From: Zeaxanthinibacter enoshimensis
GTDB lineage: Bacteria > Bacteroidota > Bacteroidia > Flavobacteriales > Flavobacteriaceae
NCBI RefSeq assembly: GCF_004362865.1
Contig: NZ_SNYI01000002.1
Span: 710,099 to 774,098, forward strand
Direction: 5' to 3'
Length of the DNA stretch: 64,000 bases
The notes below the pieces were generated by a model, which saw nothing but the letters and a program-made list of their open reading frames with translations, ran no database searches and was not told the origin of the DNA. The first letter of the stretch is position 1. The number at the start of each line of letters is the position of its first letter. This document shows positions 41,840 to 51,046 of this stretch, in pieces. A program made the translations under genes and the position numbers.

Positions 41840-41920
41840 GCTGGTAATTCTTGTATTATTTTGTTACTTTGCAACAGTCGAATTACTTCCGGCAAATAAT
41901 TTAAGCTTAAATTTTACAAT

Positions 41921-42577
41921 TTGAATCTCGTAGAAAACTTAGAATACAATACTGAGCGCTCACAGCTCATTATTCCAGAATATGGTCGTCATTTCCAGAA
42001 AATGGTAGACTATGCCGTATCCATTGAAGATAAAGAAGAACGGAATAAAGTAGCGCAGGCGATCATCAGTGTGATGGGGAACCTGCAGCCTCACCTCAGG
42101 GATGTGCCCGATTTTCAGCACAAACTATGGGATCAGTTGTTCATTATGTCTGATTTTAAACTGGATGTGGACTCTCCTTTCCCGATAACCTCCAAAGAGC
42201 TGTTGCAACAACGTCCTGATCCCTTGGAATACCCACAGAATCATCCTAAATATCGTTTCTACGGGAACAATATCAAGCGAATGATCGATGTGGCTGTAAG
42301 CTGGGAAAAAGGGGATAAGAGAGACGGCCTTGAGTATGCCATCGCCAACCACATGAAAAAATGTTACCTGAACTGGAACAAAGACGTGGTAGACGACCAG
42401 GCTATTTTTGCCCATCTTTACGAATTGAGTGATGGGCAGATCGACCTGGCCTCTGATGGGGAGAACCTAACCGAGAGCGGTCAGTTCTTAAAGAATAAGC
42501 CTACAAAATCTAACAGGAGCAACAACTCTGGTAAAAAGAGTCAAAGAACCGGTGGCCGCGGAAAAAAGCGGTATTAA
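41921..42577 (+). CDS. DUF4290 family protein
   Basis: A protein of 218 residues found in nearly all Bacteroidota. Seen: YNTERSQLIIPEYGRHFQKMVDYA, read as LIIPEYGRHFQKMVDYAV, then HLRDVPDFQHKLWDQLF and NHMKKCYLNWNKDVVDD. The C terminus is a basic low-complexity tail (residues ~190-218, Asn, Ser, Lys and Arg) that could contact nucleic acid. Function unknown. The start is a TTG; no ATG occurs before the conserved region. It lies 20 bp before murA and is very likely co-transcribed with it, as is usual in this phylum. Confidence 0.88.
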   Translation: MNLVENLEYNTERSQLIIPEYGRHFQKMVDYAVSIEDKEERNKVAQAIISVMGNLQPHLRDVPDFQHKLWDQLFIMSDFKLDVDSPFPITSKELLQQRPDPLEYPQNHPKYRFYGNNIKRMIDVAVSWEKGDKRDGLEYAIANHMKKCYLNWNKDVVDDQAIFAHLYELSDGQIDLASDGENLTESGQFLKNKPTKSNRSNNSGKKSQRTGGRGKKRY

Positions 42578-42597
42578 ACAACATTTTCATCTAACGT

Positions 42598-43905
42598 ATG
42601 GGAACTTTCAGAATAGAAGGAGGGATTAAGCTCCATGGAGAGATAACACCCCAAGGTGCCAAAAACGAAGCGCTTCAAATACTGTGTGCTGTATTGCTGA
42701 CACCTGAAAAAGTAGTTATTCACAACATTCCGGATATCGTGGATGTGAATAAACTGATCGCTTTGCTGGAAGACCTCGGGGTCAAGATCCAGAAAAAAGG
42801 TAAAGGGTCATATTCTTTCGTGGCTGATGACATCAACCTGGATTACCTGCAGTCCGAGCAATTCAAGATAGACGGCAGGGGCTTAAGAGGTTCCATCATG
42901 TTAGTAGGCCCATTGCTTGCCCGTTTCGGTAAGGGATATATCCCCAAACCAGGTGGTGATAAGATCGGACGCCGACGACTTGATACCCACTTTACCGGTT
43001 TTATCAACCTCGGAGCAAAGTTCCGTTATAACAAGGAAGAACATTTCTACGGGGTAGAAGCAAAAAAACTGAAAGGGACGTATATGCTCCTTGATGAAGC
43101 TTCAGTCACCGGTACGGCAAATATAGTAATGGCCGCAGTCCTTGCCGAGGGAACCACTACCATATATAATGCAGCCTGTGAACCCTACCTGCAGCAGCTT
43201 TGCAAGATGCTGAACCGTATGGGTGCCAAGATCAAAGGAATCGGTTCTAACCTCCTCGAGATAGAAGGGGTGAAAGCCTTAGGGGGCACAGAGCACACCA
43301 TGCTTCCGGATATGATAGAAATCGGTAGCTGGATAGGCCTTGCAGCAATGACCCGCAGCGAACTGACGATAAAAAACGTTAGCTGGGATGACCTGGGACA
43401 GATCCCTGATGTTTTCCGTAAACTGGGAATCGACCTGCAGCGGAAAGGAGATGATATTTATATACCTGAGCAACCGGACGGGTACGAGATACAGAATTAT
43501 ATTGACGGTTCTATCCTCACTATCGCCGATGCTCCCTGGCCGGGACTTACGCCCGACTTACTGAGTATTATCCTCGTAATGGCCACACAAGCAAAAGGAG
43601 AAGTGATCATTCACCAGAAAATGTTTGAAAGCCGTTTATTCTTTGTAGATAAACTGCTGGATATGGGGGCTAAGATAATTTTATGCGATCCACACAGGGC
43701 AGTAGTGATCGGGCATAACTTTAAATCCACGCTAAAGGCTACGACCATGACCTCACCTGATATCAGGGCGGGAATCTCGTTACTGATAGCTGCTTTATCC
43801 GCCAAAGGGGTATCGACTATTCATAACATTGAACAGATAGATCGCGGGTACGAGGATATTGAAGGCAGGTTAAGAGCTATCGGTGCTAAGATCACAAGGA
43901 TCTGA
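42598..43905 (+). CDS. murA: UDP-N-acetylglucosamine 1-carboxyvinyltransferase
   Basis: MurA, 435 residues, transfers enolpyruvate from PEP to UDP-GlcNAc, the first committed step of peptidoglycan synthesis. Seen: FRIEGGIKLHGEITPQGAKNEAL (read as GGIKLHGEITPQGAKNEA), the active loop PKPGGDKIGRRRLDTH, and GADIRAGISLLIAALSA-like PDIRAGISLLIAALSA. The residue equal to Cys115 of E. coli MurA, the target of fosfomycin, is Asp121 here (GGDKIG). Asp at this place is known to keep activity and to prevent alkylation by fosfomycin. The rest of the active site looks intact. Confidence 0.95.
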   Translation: MGTFRIEGGIKLHGEITPQGAKNEALQILCAVLLTPEKVVIHNIPDIVDVNKLIALLEDLGVKIQKKGKGSYSFVADDINLDYLQSEQFKIDGRGLRGSIMLVGPLLARFGKGYIPKPGGDKIGRRRLDTHFTGFINLGAKFRYNKEEHFYGVEAKKLKGTYMLLDEASVTGTANIVMAAVLAEGTTTIYNAACEPYLQQLCKMLNRMGAKIKGIGSNLLEIEGVKALGGTEHTMLPDMIEIGSWIGLAAMTRSELTIKNVSWDDLGQIPDVFRKLGIDLQRKGDDIYIPEQPDGYEIQNYIDGSILTIADAPWPGLTPDLLSIILVMATQAKGEVIIHQKMFESRLFFVDKLLDMGAKIILCDPHRAVVIGHNFKSTLKATTMTSPDIRAGISLLIAALSAKGVSTIHNIEQIDRGYEDIEGRLRAIGAKITRI

Positions 43906-43920
43906 TCAACATCTATTAAT

Positions 43921-44919
43921 TTATTTCACAACCTTTTTTCCATCCGGGTAGAGGGCAAATCTTCCCTCTTCCTTTCCATGTACCGGGTCGGGATGCCGCC
44001 AGGGCCAACCCCCGAACTGGGTCAGGCGATACTCCTGCATGGCTTGCTGGATCTCGGCCTGGGTGTTCATGACAAAAGGACCATATTTAACAACCGGCTC
44101 AGCAATGGGTCGGCCTTGTAATAAGAGTAAATAGGAGCTTTGATCACCATTCCTGATCAGAATTTCGGCTTCCGGTTCCAATTCTGCTGCTTTACCTTTC
44201 TCGTGCGGTTCGCCATCTATTTCCAATCCCTCTCCTTCGTAATAGTACAAGTTCCTGTTTACCCCCTGCGCAGCACCGGGCAGCCTGAACTCTGCACCGG
44301 GTTCCAGGTGGATATTCCATATTGCCACATGGTTATTAGGATCTGCAGCCCAGGAATCCGGTGCAGGATCCGGAGCTTTAGTATCATTAAAAGATCCACT
44401 GATCACTTTTACACTATACCCTTTTCTTTCTATAACCGGGATCTCCTCATGCCAGAGCATTTTAAAGTGCGGCTCTACAAACTTTTTTTCGCGAGGAAGA
44501 TTCAGCCATATCTGGAATAATTCAAGCGGATTATCCCGGTCATCGTGCAGCAGGGGAAACATTTCTGAATGGTTAACCCCTTTCCCGGCAGTCATCCACT
44601 GTACATCTCCCTGTCCAAAACGGCCTGCTGCACCAAGAGAATCTGAATGATCACAAAATCCCTTGTTGACTATGGTGATGGTCTCAAAACCGCGGTGCGG
44701 GTGGTATGGAAACCCCGGGATGGTTTTCCCATGATACATGCTCCAGCCGTCTTTACCGGCAAAATCGTTGCCCAGGTCCCTGCCCTGCAGGGAGCTATCA
44801 GGTCCCATTTCACCATTTCCTTTTGGATAATGATCCAGGTGGTATACACAGAACAGGAACGGGTCCTGGGTTTGCCAGGGAAATCCCATAGGGTATATGC
44901 GTTTTATCTTGGAGGACAT
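43921..44919 (-). CDS. Pirin family protein
   Basis: A bicupin of 332 residues. The N-terminal pirin domain shows PYHPHRGFETITIVNKG (metal His residues), DVQWMTAGKGVNHSEMF and LELFQIWLNLP; the C-terminal cupin region follows with EAEILIRNGDQSSYLLLLQGRPIAEP and VMNTQAEIQQAM. Bacterial pirins are metal-binding proteins; some oxidise flavonoids (quercetinase) and some modulate enzymes. The actual role is unknown. Convergent with murA. The downstream direction leads to no clear partner, and a VOC family gene lies 15 bp upstream on the same strand. Confidence 0.9.
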   Translation of the reverse strand: MSSKIKRIYPMGFPWQTQDPFLFCVYHLDHYPKGNGEMGPDSSLQGRDLGNDFAGKDGWSMYHGKTIPGFPYHPHRGFETITIVNKGFCDHSDSLGAAGRFGQGDVQWMTAGKGVNHSEMFPLLHDDRDNPLELFQIWLNLPREKKFVEPHFKMLWHEEIPVIERKGYSVKVISGSFNDTKAPDPAPDSWAADPNNHVAIWNIHLEPGAEFRLPGAAQGVNRNLYYYEGEGLEIDGEPHEKGKAAELEPEAEILIRNGDQSSYLLLLQGRPIAEPVVKYGPFVMNTQAEIQQAMQEYRLTQFGGWPWRHPDPVHGKEEGRFALYPDGKKVVK

Positions 44920-44934
44920 ATTTGATCAGGTTTA

Positions 44935-45378
44935 TTAGTGTTCTGCGGTATTTATCTCAACCCAGTTATCCTCGGGATCCTTAAGGTAGATCTGCCTTAC
45001 TCCGTCAGAACGAAGGGTTACTTTACCTTTTTCACCCGGCCAATCCCAATAGGGAATATCCCTGGATTCCAGGTAGGCTATAAATTCGTCCAATTCACGT
45101 GTGGCTAGGCAAAGATGGACACTTTTACTATCCGTTCTGATCACGCTGTCTTTCTGGATCAGGTGTAACTGGGTATTCCCGTTGATTCGGAACCATCTGA
45201 AACCCGGTGCCCTGTCGGGGTGTGGTATTTCTTTCAGTTGGAGGACATCCGCATAGAAATCCCCGGTTTTTTTCACATCTTCCACAATGCAGGAATAATG
45301 ATCATACGTAAAACTGAAGGTCTGCGAATAGGCTGTAAAAGCAGAGAAGCAGACCAGCAGGAGGATGAATTTTTTCAT
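44935..45378 (-). CDS. Exported VOC (glyoxalase-like) family protein
   Basis: A protein of 147 residues: a signal peptide (1-18, ending AYSQ) and one VOC domain with DHYSCIVEDVKKTGDFYADVLQL, read as VEDVKKTGDFYADVL, then GNTQLHLIQ, HLCLATRELDEF and the end RQIYLKDPEDNWVEIN. The conserved His and Glu positions of metal-binding VOC enzymes are present. Function may be a periplasmic dioxygenase, lyase or binding protein. It lies 15 bp upstream of the pirin gene on the same strand and is probably co-transcribed with it. Confidence 0.85.
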   Translation of the reverse strand: MKKFILLLVCFSAFTAYSQTFSFTYDHYSCIVEDVKKTGDFYADVLQLKEIPHPDRAPGFRWFRINGNTQLHLIQKDSVIRTDSKSVHLCLATRELDEFIAYLESRDIPYWDWPGEKGKVTLRSDGVRQIYLKDPEDNWVEINTAEH

Positions 45379-45422
45379 CTGGTATTTTGTTGAAAATTAA
45401 TTTTCAGCAGAAAACGGAACCT

Positions 45423-45689
45423 TCATTGTTTTGATTTCTGCATATAATGAGAGATGAAAGGGCATCCCACTTTTATGTTTAAACCTTTTTTGTGAATATC
45501 CTCAAGGACGGCCTTTGCAAGTTTTGATCCGATTCCCTGTCCTTCCAGTTCATCGGGCACTTCGGTATGCATTAGAAAGATAGTATCGCCTTTCATGTTG
45601 TATTCCACGAAGGGAGTGGATCCATCTATATGAAATTCATAGCGCCCGGCGTCCTGGTTATTAATTAACTCTCTTTCTTGGTCAGGCAT
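45423..45689 (-). CDS. Small GNAT-family N-acetyltransferase
   Basis: A protein of 88 residues of the YjdJ-like (N-acetyltransferase, GCN5-related, short) type: RYEFHIDGSTPFVEYNMKGD, read as STPFVEYNMKGDTIFLMHTEVP, then the acetyl-CoA loop LEGQGIGSKLAKAVLEDI and CPFISHYMQK at the end. These one-domain enzymes lack the first half of the normal GNAT fold; their acceptor is unknown. It lies 5 bp after the M20 peptidase gene and may be co-transcribed with it. Confidence 0.88.
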   Translation of the reverse strand: MPDQERELINNQDAGRYEFHIDGSTPFVEYNMKGDTIFLMHTEVPDELEGQGIGSKLAKAVLEDIHKKGLNIKVGCPFISHYMQKSKQ

Positions 45690-45694
45690 ATATA

Positions 45695-47122
45695 TTATTT
45701 TGTATCGATTGGCGGCGGTCCGTCAGGAACAATTGCCTCGTAGACCTCGTCACCTTTTCTCTCTTTATACTCCTTTTTGACAGCTTCTACCAGCTTAGGA
45801 TTCTCAAACAGGTCTACCATGGTCATGCCCATGGCTTTTGCAGCATATACCATTCCCTTGTGACCGATGCTCATCCCACCACAGGCCACAACCGCCCATG
45901 AGTGCCATGGAGTATCCTTAGGCGCAGTGGTTACACTCAGGTTAATGTTAGGTACATTCCAGCTGACATCACCCACATCGGTAGAGCCCCCACCCGGGTG
46001 TTCTTTGGTTTCAAGCAGCGGCTTGATCTCACTGTCCATCCCCAGTTGTGGTTTCCCGGTGACCTCTTGTATTTTCTTTCCAAATGCTTCTTCTTCCTCC
46101 GTATACTTGATAGGACCGAGCAGTTCCAGGTTCTTCTGCATTGCTTCGCCCCCGGCCCGGTTTACCAGGACCTCGTAGATCCCGGAGATCAAAGAGATCT
46201 TGTAATCCACATTAGCCATGATTGCGGCTCCTTCGGCCATTTTGCGAACCTGTTCGTATACCGGCATCATACCGCTGCGCTTGGTATCGCGCACTCGTAC
46301 CCATAACTTGGAATAATCAGGCACCACGTTTACCACCTGCCCGCCATCCTGGATATGGTAATGTATGCGCACGGTTGGTTTTATGTGCTCCCTGTAGTAG
46401 TTGATCCCCGTGGTATAAAGCTCCAAAGCGTCTGAGGCCGAGCGCCCGTTCCAGGGGTCTGCGGATGCATGTGCCGCTTGGCCGAAAAACTCAACTTTAA
46501 AATCGACCAGTGCCAGTGAACTCTGAACATCCGCTTCGGTATTAGCGCCCGGGTGCCAGCTCAGGTTAACATCGACATCGTCCCACAGGCCTTCCCTGAC
46601 CATCCATATTTTTCCGAAGAACTTTTCTTCAGAAGGGGTTCCGAAGAATTTCACGGTTCCTGAGAGTTTTCCTGCTTCGATCAGTTCTTTTGCGGCTATG
46701 GCAGCCCCAAGGCTCCCTGCTCCGAATAGATTATGACCGCAGCCATGTCCTGCTGCCCCTTCATTCAAAGGCTCCTTCGTGGGTTGCGCTTTCTGGGAAA
46801 TGCCGGGCAGCGCATCAAATTCGCCCAAAACCCCGATAACAGGACTTCCTGATCCGTAGGTGGCTACGAAAGCTGTAGGCATCCCAGCCACCCCGCGTTC
46901 TACGGTAAAGCCATTCTTTTCTGCGTAATCGGCGAGGAGCTTACTGGATTGGTCTTCTTCAAAAGCGGTCTCGGCGAGCCCCCAGATCGAATCGCTGATC
47001 CTGACCAATTCCGCTTTGTGTTTTTCAACGGAAGCTACGATTGCTTTTTTATTGGAAGACATTTTTTGTGCAGAGACCAGGGAGGCCGTCAACAGCAAAA
47101 GAGGGAGTACTATTTTTTTCAT
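45695..47122 (-). CDS. Exported M20-family amidohydrolase (AbgB-like)
   Basis: A protein of 475 residues with a signal peptide (1-18, ending VSAQ) and an M20 peptidase fold: IGVLGEFDALPGISQ, GHGCGHNLFGAGS (metal His), FGTPSEEKFFGK (catalytic Glu pair), SWHPGANTEADVQ, and a dimerisation domain with FFGQAAHASADPWNGRSA. It is closest to the AbgB / indole-acetyl-amino acid hydrolase branch, which removes an amino acid from an aryl or acyl amide. An exported member probably acts on peptides or amides outside the cytoplasm. The substrate is not predictable. Confidence 0.9.
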   Translation of the reverse strand: MKKIVLPLLLLTASLVSAQKMSSNKKAIVASVEKHKAELVRISDSIWGLAETAFEEDQSSKLLADYAEKNGFTVERGVAGMPTAFVATYGSGSPVIGVLGEFDALPGISQKAQPTKEPLNEGAAGHGCGHNLFGAGSLGAAIAAKELIEAGKLSGTVKFFGTPSEEKFFGKIWMVREGLWDDVDVNLSWHPGANTEADVQSSLALVDFKVEFFGQAAHASADPWNGRSASDALELYTTGINYYREHIKPTVRIHYHIQDGGQVVNVVPDYSKLWVRVRDTKRSGMMPVYEQVRKMAEGAAIMANVDYKISLISGIYEVLVNRAGGEAMQKNLELLGPIKYTEEEEAFGKKIQEVTGKPQLGMDSEIKPLLETKEHPGGGSTDVGDVSWNVPNINLSVTTAPKDTPWHSWAVVACGGMSIGHKGMVYAAKAMGMTMVDLFENPKLVEAVKKEYKERKGDEVYEAIVPDGPPPIDTK

Positions 47123-47323
47123 CGGTTTTACATAAAAGTGTTAGTAGTTAGTAAAGTATTATTTTCCATGAATCCCGGTAGAAAATAATCTTCTGTCTGG
47201 TAATGAGAATCTTACCTCAATAATACCGAAACCTTGGGGATTTATGGATTTTAAATATACTAAAATCTGTGATGAAAAAATCAGGCCTGGTTGGGTAAGC
47301 TGAAATATCTGTGGCTGAATAAA

Positions 47324-48631
47324 TCAGTCCAATGCCTCCTTGTAGGTCGCCAGGCAGCGCTCCCGGGCTACCTTGTGATCTACCATCTTCTCCGGGTAGT
47401 TATCGGTATCTACTTCCGGGACGAATTCCCGAATGTACTCCCGCTGTTTATCAAATTTATCTACCTGTGTCATAGGATTAAAGATACGGAAGTAAGGTGC
47501 TGCATCAACACCGCTGCCTGCGGCCCACTGCCAGTTTCCGACATTGCTGCTCATCTCGTAATCCAGGAGTTTTTCTGCGAAATAGGCTTCCCCCCAACGC
47601 CAGTCGATCAGTAAATGTTTGCATAGAAAACTGGAGACCAGCATTCGAACCCGGTTATGCATATACCCGGTCTTATTTAACTGTCGCATCCCGGCATCGA
47701 CGAGTTGGTACCCGGTTTGCCCGCTCTTCCATTTTTCGAATTCCGATTCATTGTTGCGCCATTTGATCCTGTCGTACTTTTTCTTAAATGCATCTGTAGC
47801 CGTATGTGGAAAATGCCACAGGATTTGCATAAAGAATTCCCGCCAGATGAGTTCATTCAGGAAGGTCTCGTTTTTACTGTTCAAAGCCTTCTTAACCATT
47901 TTCCTTACCGAAACCGTTCCGAACCTCAGGTGGGGTCCTAAGTGTGAGGTGCCGTCCTCTGCAGGGTAATTCCGGGTGTCCTCGTATTGATCGATAAGGG
48001 TAGGGGTGACATCGTAATCAGGTACTTGTATGGCAGATGTCTGAAAATCCATATCCCCCAGCGAAAGGTTGGGCAAGCGGCTGTGTTTTACAAGGTTGTC
48101 CATATAGGAACTCGTGTAATATATTTCCAGGTGTTTATCCGCATCAAAGATGGATTTCCATTTTTTCATATAAGGTGTATACACCACATAGGGATCACCA
48201 TCGTCTTTCACTACTTCGTCCTTTTCAAAGATCACCTGGTCCTTAAAAGTCCGAAACCGGATCTCCTGTCCCTCGAGCAGATCAGCGATTTCTTTGTCCC
48301 TCTTCTTCGCATAGGGCTCGTAGTCATGATTGGTATATACTTCCCTGACCTGGTATTCCCTGAGGAGTTCTTTAAATACCTGTAGCGGGTTGCCATGGAA
48401 TATTGCAATAGAACTGACGTATTCTTCCTGTAGCTCCTTCCTCATTTTTTGAAGCCGCTCGTAAATGAAGGTTACACGGGCATCATCTTTTGGCAGGCTG
48501 TCTATGATTTCCTCGTCAAAGATAAATACTGGCAAGACAGGGTTAGAGGATTTCAAGGCATGGTAAAAACCGATGTTATCGTCAAGCCTGAGGTCTCGCC
48601 TGAACCAGAATATGGAAAGTGGTTCATTCAT
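47324..48631 (-). CDS. Cryptochrome/deoxyribodipyrimidine photolyase family protein
   Basis: A flavoprotein of 435 residues: an antenna domain starting FWFRRDLRLDDNIGF and an FAD domain with LIWREFFMQILWHFPH, KSGQTGYQLVDAGMRQLN and NVGNWQWAAGSGVDAAPYFRIF. The Trp residues of the electron chain seem present. It probably repairs cyclobutane pyrimidine dimers with blue light, although cryptochromes of the same class cannot be excluded by eye. It is the last gene of an operon with an SDR protein (adjacent stop and start) and an SRPBCC protein, a grouping frequent in marine flavobacteria. Confidence 0.93.
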   Translation of the reverse strand: MNEPLSIFWFRRDLRLDDNIGFYHALKSSNPVLPVFIFDEEIIDSLPKDDARVTFIYERLQKMRKELQEEYVSSIAIFHGNPLQVFKELLREYQVREVYTNHDYEPYAKKRDKEIADLLEGQEIRFRTFKDQVIFEKDEVVKDDGDPYVVYTPYMKKWKSIFDADKHLEIYYTSSYMDNLVKHSRLPNLSLGDMDFQTSAIQVPDYDVTPTLIDQYEDTRNYPAEDGTSHLGPHLRFGTVSVRKMVKKALNSKNETFLNELIWREFFMQILWHFPHTATDAFKKKYDRIKWRNNESEFEKWKSGQTGYQLVDAGMRQLNKTGYMHNRVRMLVSSFLCKHLLIDWRWGEAYFAEKLLDYEMSSNVGNWQWAAGSGVDAAPYFRIFNPMTQVDKFDKQREYIREFVPEVDTDNYPEKMVDHKVARERCLATYKEALD

Positions 48632-49324
48632 TTAATTGAGATTTAATACGCCCATTCCGCCATCCACACCAAGGGTTTGCCCGGTCATCCAACTGCTGTT
48701 ATCACTCAGCAGGAAGGTGGCCATGGAAGCTATATCGGAAGGTTTCCCGAATCTTTTCAGGGGATGTCTGTCTGCCATAGCCTCCTGTTTTTTCTCGTTG
48801 CTTAACAATCTCGAGGATAAAGGTGTATCAACGAGGGAGGGAGCGATCACATTTACCCGGATCTTCGGAGCGTACTCTGCAGCCATAGCCCTGGCAAATC
48901 CTTCGATAGCACCTTTGGCGGCGGCAATACTGGCATGGTACGGCATCCCTGTTCCCACGGCCACGGTACTGAAAAGTACTACTGAGCCCCCTTCGGCCAT
49001 TTTAGGCATTACATCCTGTAAGACCTTGACCAAACTAAAAAAATTAAGTTCCATTTCTGAACGGAAGTCCTCCATTTTCAGCATTTTGAAAGGTTTCAGG
49101 GTGATACTGCCCGGGCAGTAAATGAACCCGTCAAATTGGTCGGGTAGGGAGGAAGTATCCAGTTCATCTTCCAGTACGTCAAACTTGTGATATTGAATAT
49201 CAAAACCTTCCAGGCCATCATTGCTTCTTGAAGCTACGTGAAGTTCATTTTCTCCCTGCAGTTCTTCCACGATCGATTTCCCGATCCCGTGTGAACCACC
49301 TATCATCAATATTTTCTTTTCCAT
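48632..49324 (-). CDS. SDR family oxidoreductase-like protein lacking the catalytic Tyr
   Basis: A Rossmann-fold protein of 230 residues with the cofactor loop GGSHGIGKSI (residues ~8-17), SVVLFSTVAVGTGM with the usual Ser, and NVIAPSLVDTPLS. At the active site the normal YxxxK reads IAAAK in HASIAAAKGAIEGF, so the catalytic Tyr is replaced by Ile while the Lys is kept. A classical reduction mechanism is therefore doubtful; the protein may be a binding or regulatory member, or use another residue such as the upstream Tyr or His. It lies between the SRPBCC and photolyase genes in one operon. Confidence 0.85.
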   Translation of the reverse strand: MEKKILMIGGSHGIGKSIVEELQGENELHVASRSNDGLEGFDIQYHKFDVLEDELDTSSLPDQFDGFIYCPGSITLKPFKMLKMEDFRSEMELNFFSLVKVLQDVMPKMAEGGSVVLFSTVAVGTGMPYHASIAAAKGAIEGFARAMAAEYAPKIRVNVIAPSLVDTPLSSRLLSNEKKQEAMADRHPLKRFGKPSDIASMATFLLSDNSSWMTGQTLGVDGGMGVLNLN

Positions 49325-49328
49325 TTCT

Positions 49329-49820
49329 TTAAATCGTTTTTAATTCCAGTGTGCTTGAGTGTCCGGGGATAGATCCGAACATTTCAATGAGCTTTTCTGA
49401 CCGGTAATCGAAGATGCGCTTTAATTGTTTCCTGACCAGTAGGGAATGGGCCAGCTTGCCGAGTGGCCCCAGGGGTAATTTATAATCCACTATATCTTCC
49501 ATCAGGACTCCTTCCGGGGAGGGATGAATAATGTGTTTATGGTGCCAGAAGGCATAAGGTCCAAAACGCTGCTCGTCCACGAAGTATTCTGCCTCCTGCA
49601 CATGAGATATTTCGGTTACCCAGCGGGTGGTGATCCCCCGGAAGGGTGAAATTTTATATTCGATTATCTGTCCGGGAAACATAGGCCTTTCAGATCCGGA
49701 CAGGATATGAAACCCCATGTGTTCAGGGGTGAGTTTTTTGAGGTTTGCCGGGTCTGATAGAAAGTCCCAGGCCTTGCCCGGGGTGATGGGTACTGCCTGC
49801 AGGGATCTGATCTGGTACAT
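49329..49820 (-). CDS. SRPBCC family protein
   Basis: A protein of 163 residues with a helix-grip ligand-binding fold of the cyclase/dehydrase type: LQAVPITPGKAWDFLSDPANLKKLTPEHMGF, read as AWDFLSDPANLKKLTPEHM, then WVTEISHVQEAEYFVDEQRFGPYAFWHHKH (as YFVDEQRFGPYAFWHH) and MEDIVDYKLPLGPLG. The last motif is common to members found beside photolyase and carotenoid-type genes. The ligand is unknown. It is the first gene of the operon with the SDR and photolyase genes. The 196-bp divergent region upstream (49821-50016) is AT-rich with no clear promoter. Confidence 0.88.
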   Translation of the reverse strand: MYQIRSLQAVPITPGKAWDFLSDPANLKKLTPEHMGFHILSGSERPMFPGQIIEYKISPFRGITTRWVTEISHVQEAEYFVDEQRFGPYAFWHHKHIIHPSPEGVLMEDIVDYKLPLGPLGKLAHSLLVRKQLKRIFDYRSEKLIEMFGSIPGHSSTLELKTI

Positions 49821-50016
49821 AACACTATTTGGGAATAAAATTAACAGGATTATTGTTCAATAAAAAATAATAAATGTTAAACAAATAGTAAATATGTATA
49901 AGTTGAACTCCTGGTTGCAGTAAGAAGTCGTTAAACTGCTCTTAAATATAAGGTGCTAAGGGCGTAGCTGTTGGCACCTTGGTTGATGAATTCGTAATTT
50001 TGCCCAAATTTGACCA

Positions 50017-50880
50017 ATGCCTGCTATGCTACCATTTTTGGTTTATCTCTGGATCGTAACTTCCCTGCAGTTACAGCAGCCTACCCGGCTTGTGGCAAAG
50101 CTGCCGTCGCAAGTAAAGGAAACATCAGGCCTGGCTTATTTTGACGGAAAATTGTATACCCATAATGATTCCGGCAGGAAAGCCCAAATCTACCAGATAG
50201 ATGAAAAGACAGGGGAGGTGATCCGTGCAGTGGATATTCTGAATGCTGAAAATCGTGATTGGGAAGACATGGATGAGGATACGGACTATGTTTACATTGC
50301 AGATATTGGGAATACTTTTGGAGATCGGGAAGACCTTGTCATCTACAGGGTTGCCAAAACGGATCTTGAGAGGCAGTCCGAAATCACTGCAGATCGCATT
50401 GAATTTACCTATGAGGATCACACGGATTTAAAAAGAGTAGGGCGCAGTGACTGGGATGCCGAAGCCATTGTGGCATTTAACGACCAACTCCTGGTATTTA
50501 CCAAGTCGTGGAGAACCGAAACTACCCGAGCATATACTATTCCCAATTCACCCGGCAAACATACTGCAAGTCATGTCGGTACCTTCACTATTAACGGGTT
50601 GGTCACGGGAGCCACGTACAACGCTGAATCTGACGTCATATACCTTTCCGGTTATTCCCAATTGTTACAACCTTTTGTAGCCAGGGTTTCCGGTATGAAA
50701 GCGGAGGACATTTTTGCAGGGGAGGTCCGCAAAAAAAGACTGGATATTAATTTTTCTCAAGTTGAAGGGATAGCTACTGCAGGACCCAACCGCTACTATC
50801 TCTCTTCAGAAAATTTCACCGCCTTTGATGCCAACCTGTATATGATAGACACCGAAGACAGTTCTGCAGGGAGCAATTAA
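50017..50880 (+). CDS. Exported beta-propeller-like hypothetical protein
   Basis: A protein of 287 residues with a weakly predicted N-terminal signal (hydrophobic 3-18) and a series of blade-like strand groups: SGLAYFDGKLYTHNDSG, NRDWEDMDEDTDYVYIADIGNTFGD (read as DYVYIADIGNTFGD), DWDAEAIVAFNDQLLVFTKSW, GLVTGATYNAESDVIYLSGYS and QVEGIATAGPNRYYLSSE. These motifs (DIGDN-like, EGIA) occur in a family of extracellular propellers of unknown function in Bacteroidota. No catalytic residues are recognised. It stands alone. Confidence 0.7.
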   Translation: MPAMLPFLVYLWIVTSLQLQQPTRLVAKLPSQVKETSGLAYFDGKLYTHNDSGRKAQIYQIDEKTGEVIRAVDILNAENRDWEDMDEDTDYVYIADIGNTFGDREDLVIYRVAKTDLERQSEITADRIEFTYEDHTDLKRVGRSDWDAEAIVAFNDQLLVFTKSWRTETTRAYTIPNSPGKHTASHVGTFTINGLVTGATYNAESDVIYLSGYSQLLQPFVARVSGMKAEDIFAGEVRKKRLDINFSQVEGIATAGPNRYYLSSENFTAFDANLYMIDTEDSSAGSN

Positions 50881-51046
50881 TTAGCAGTAAAAGAGTAGTA
50901 GGTCAGCTCCCAACCTGTATGGTCTGCACAAAGCCCCATAACACCACATCTGGCGGAGGGTCCCGTCCTTTATTTAAGGATTCCTTAACAAATGCAGCCT
51001 CGCATTATAACTAGATTTGTAGGTATACGAACTAATTTCAAACAAA

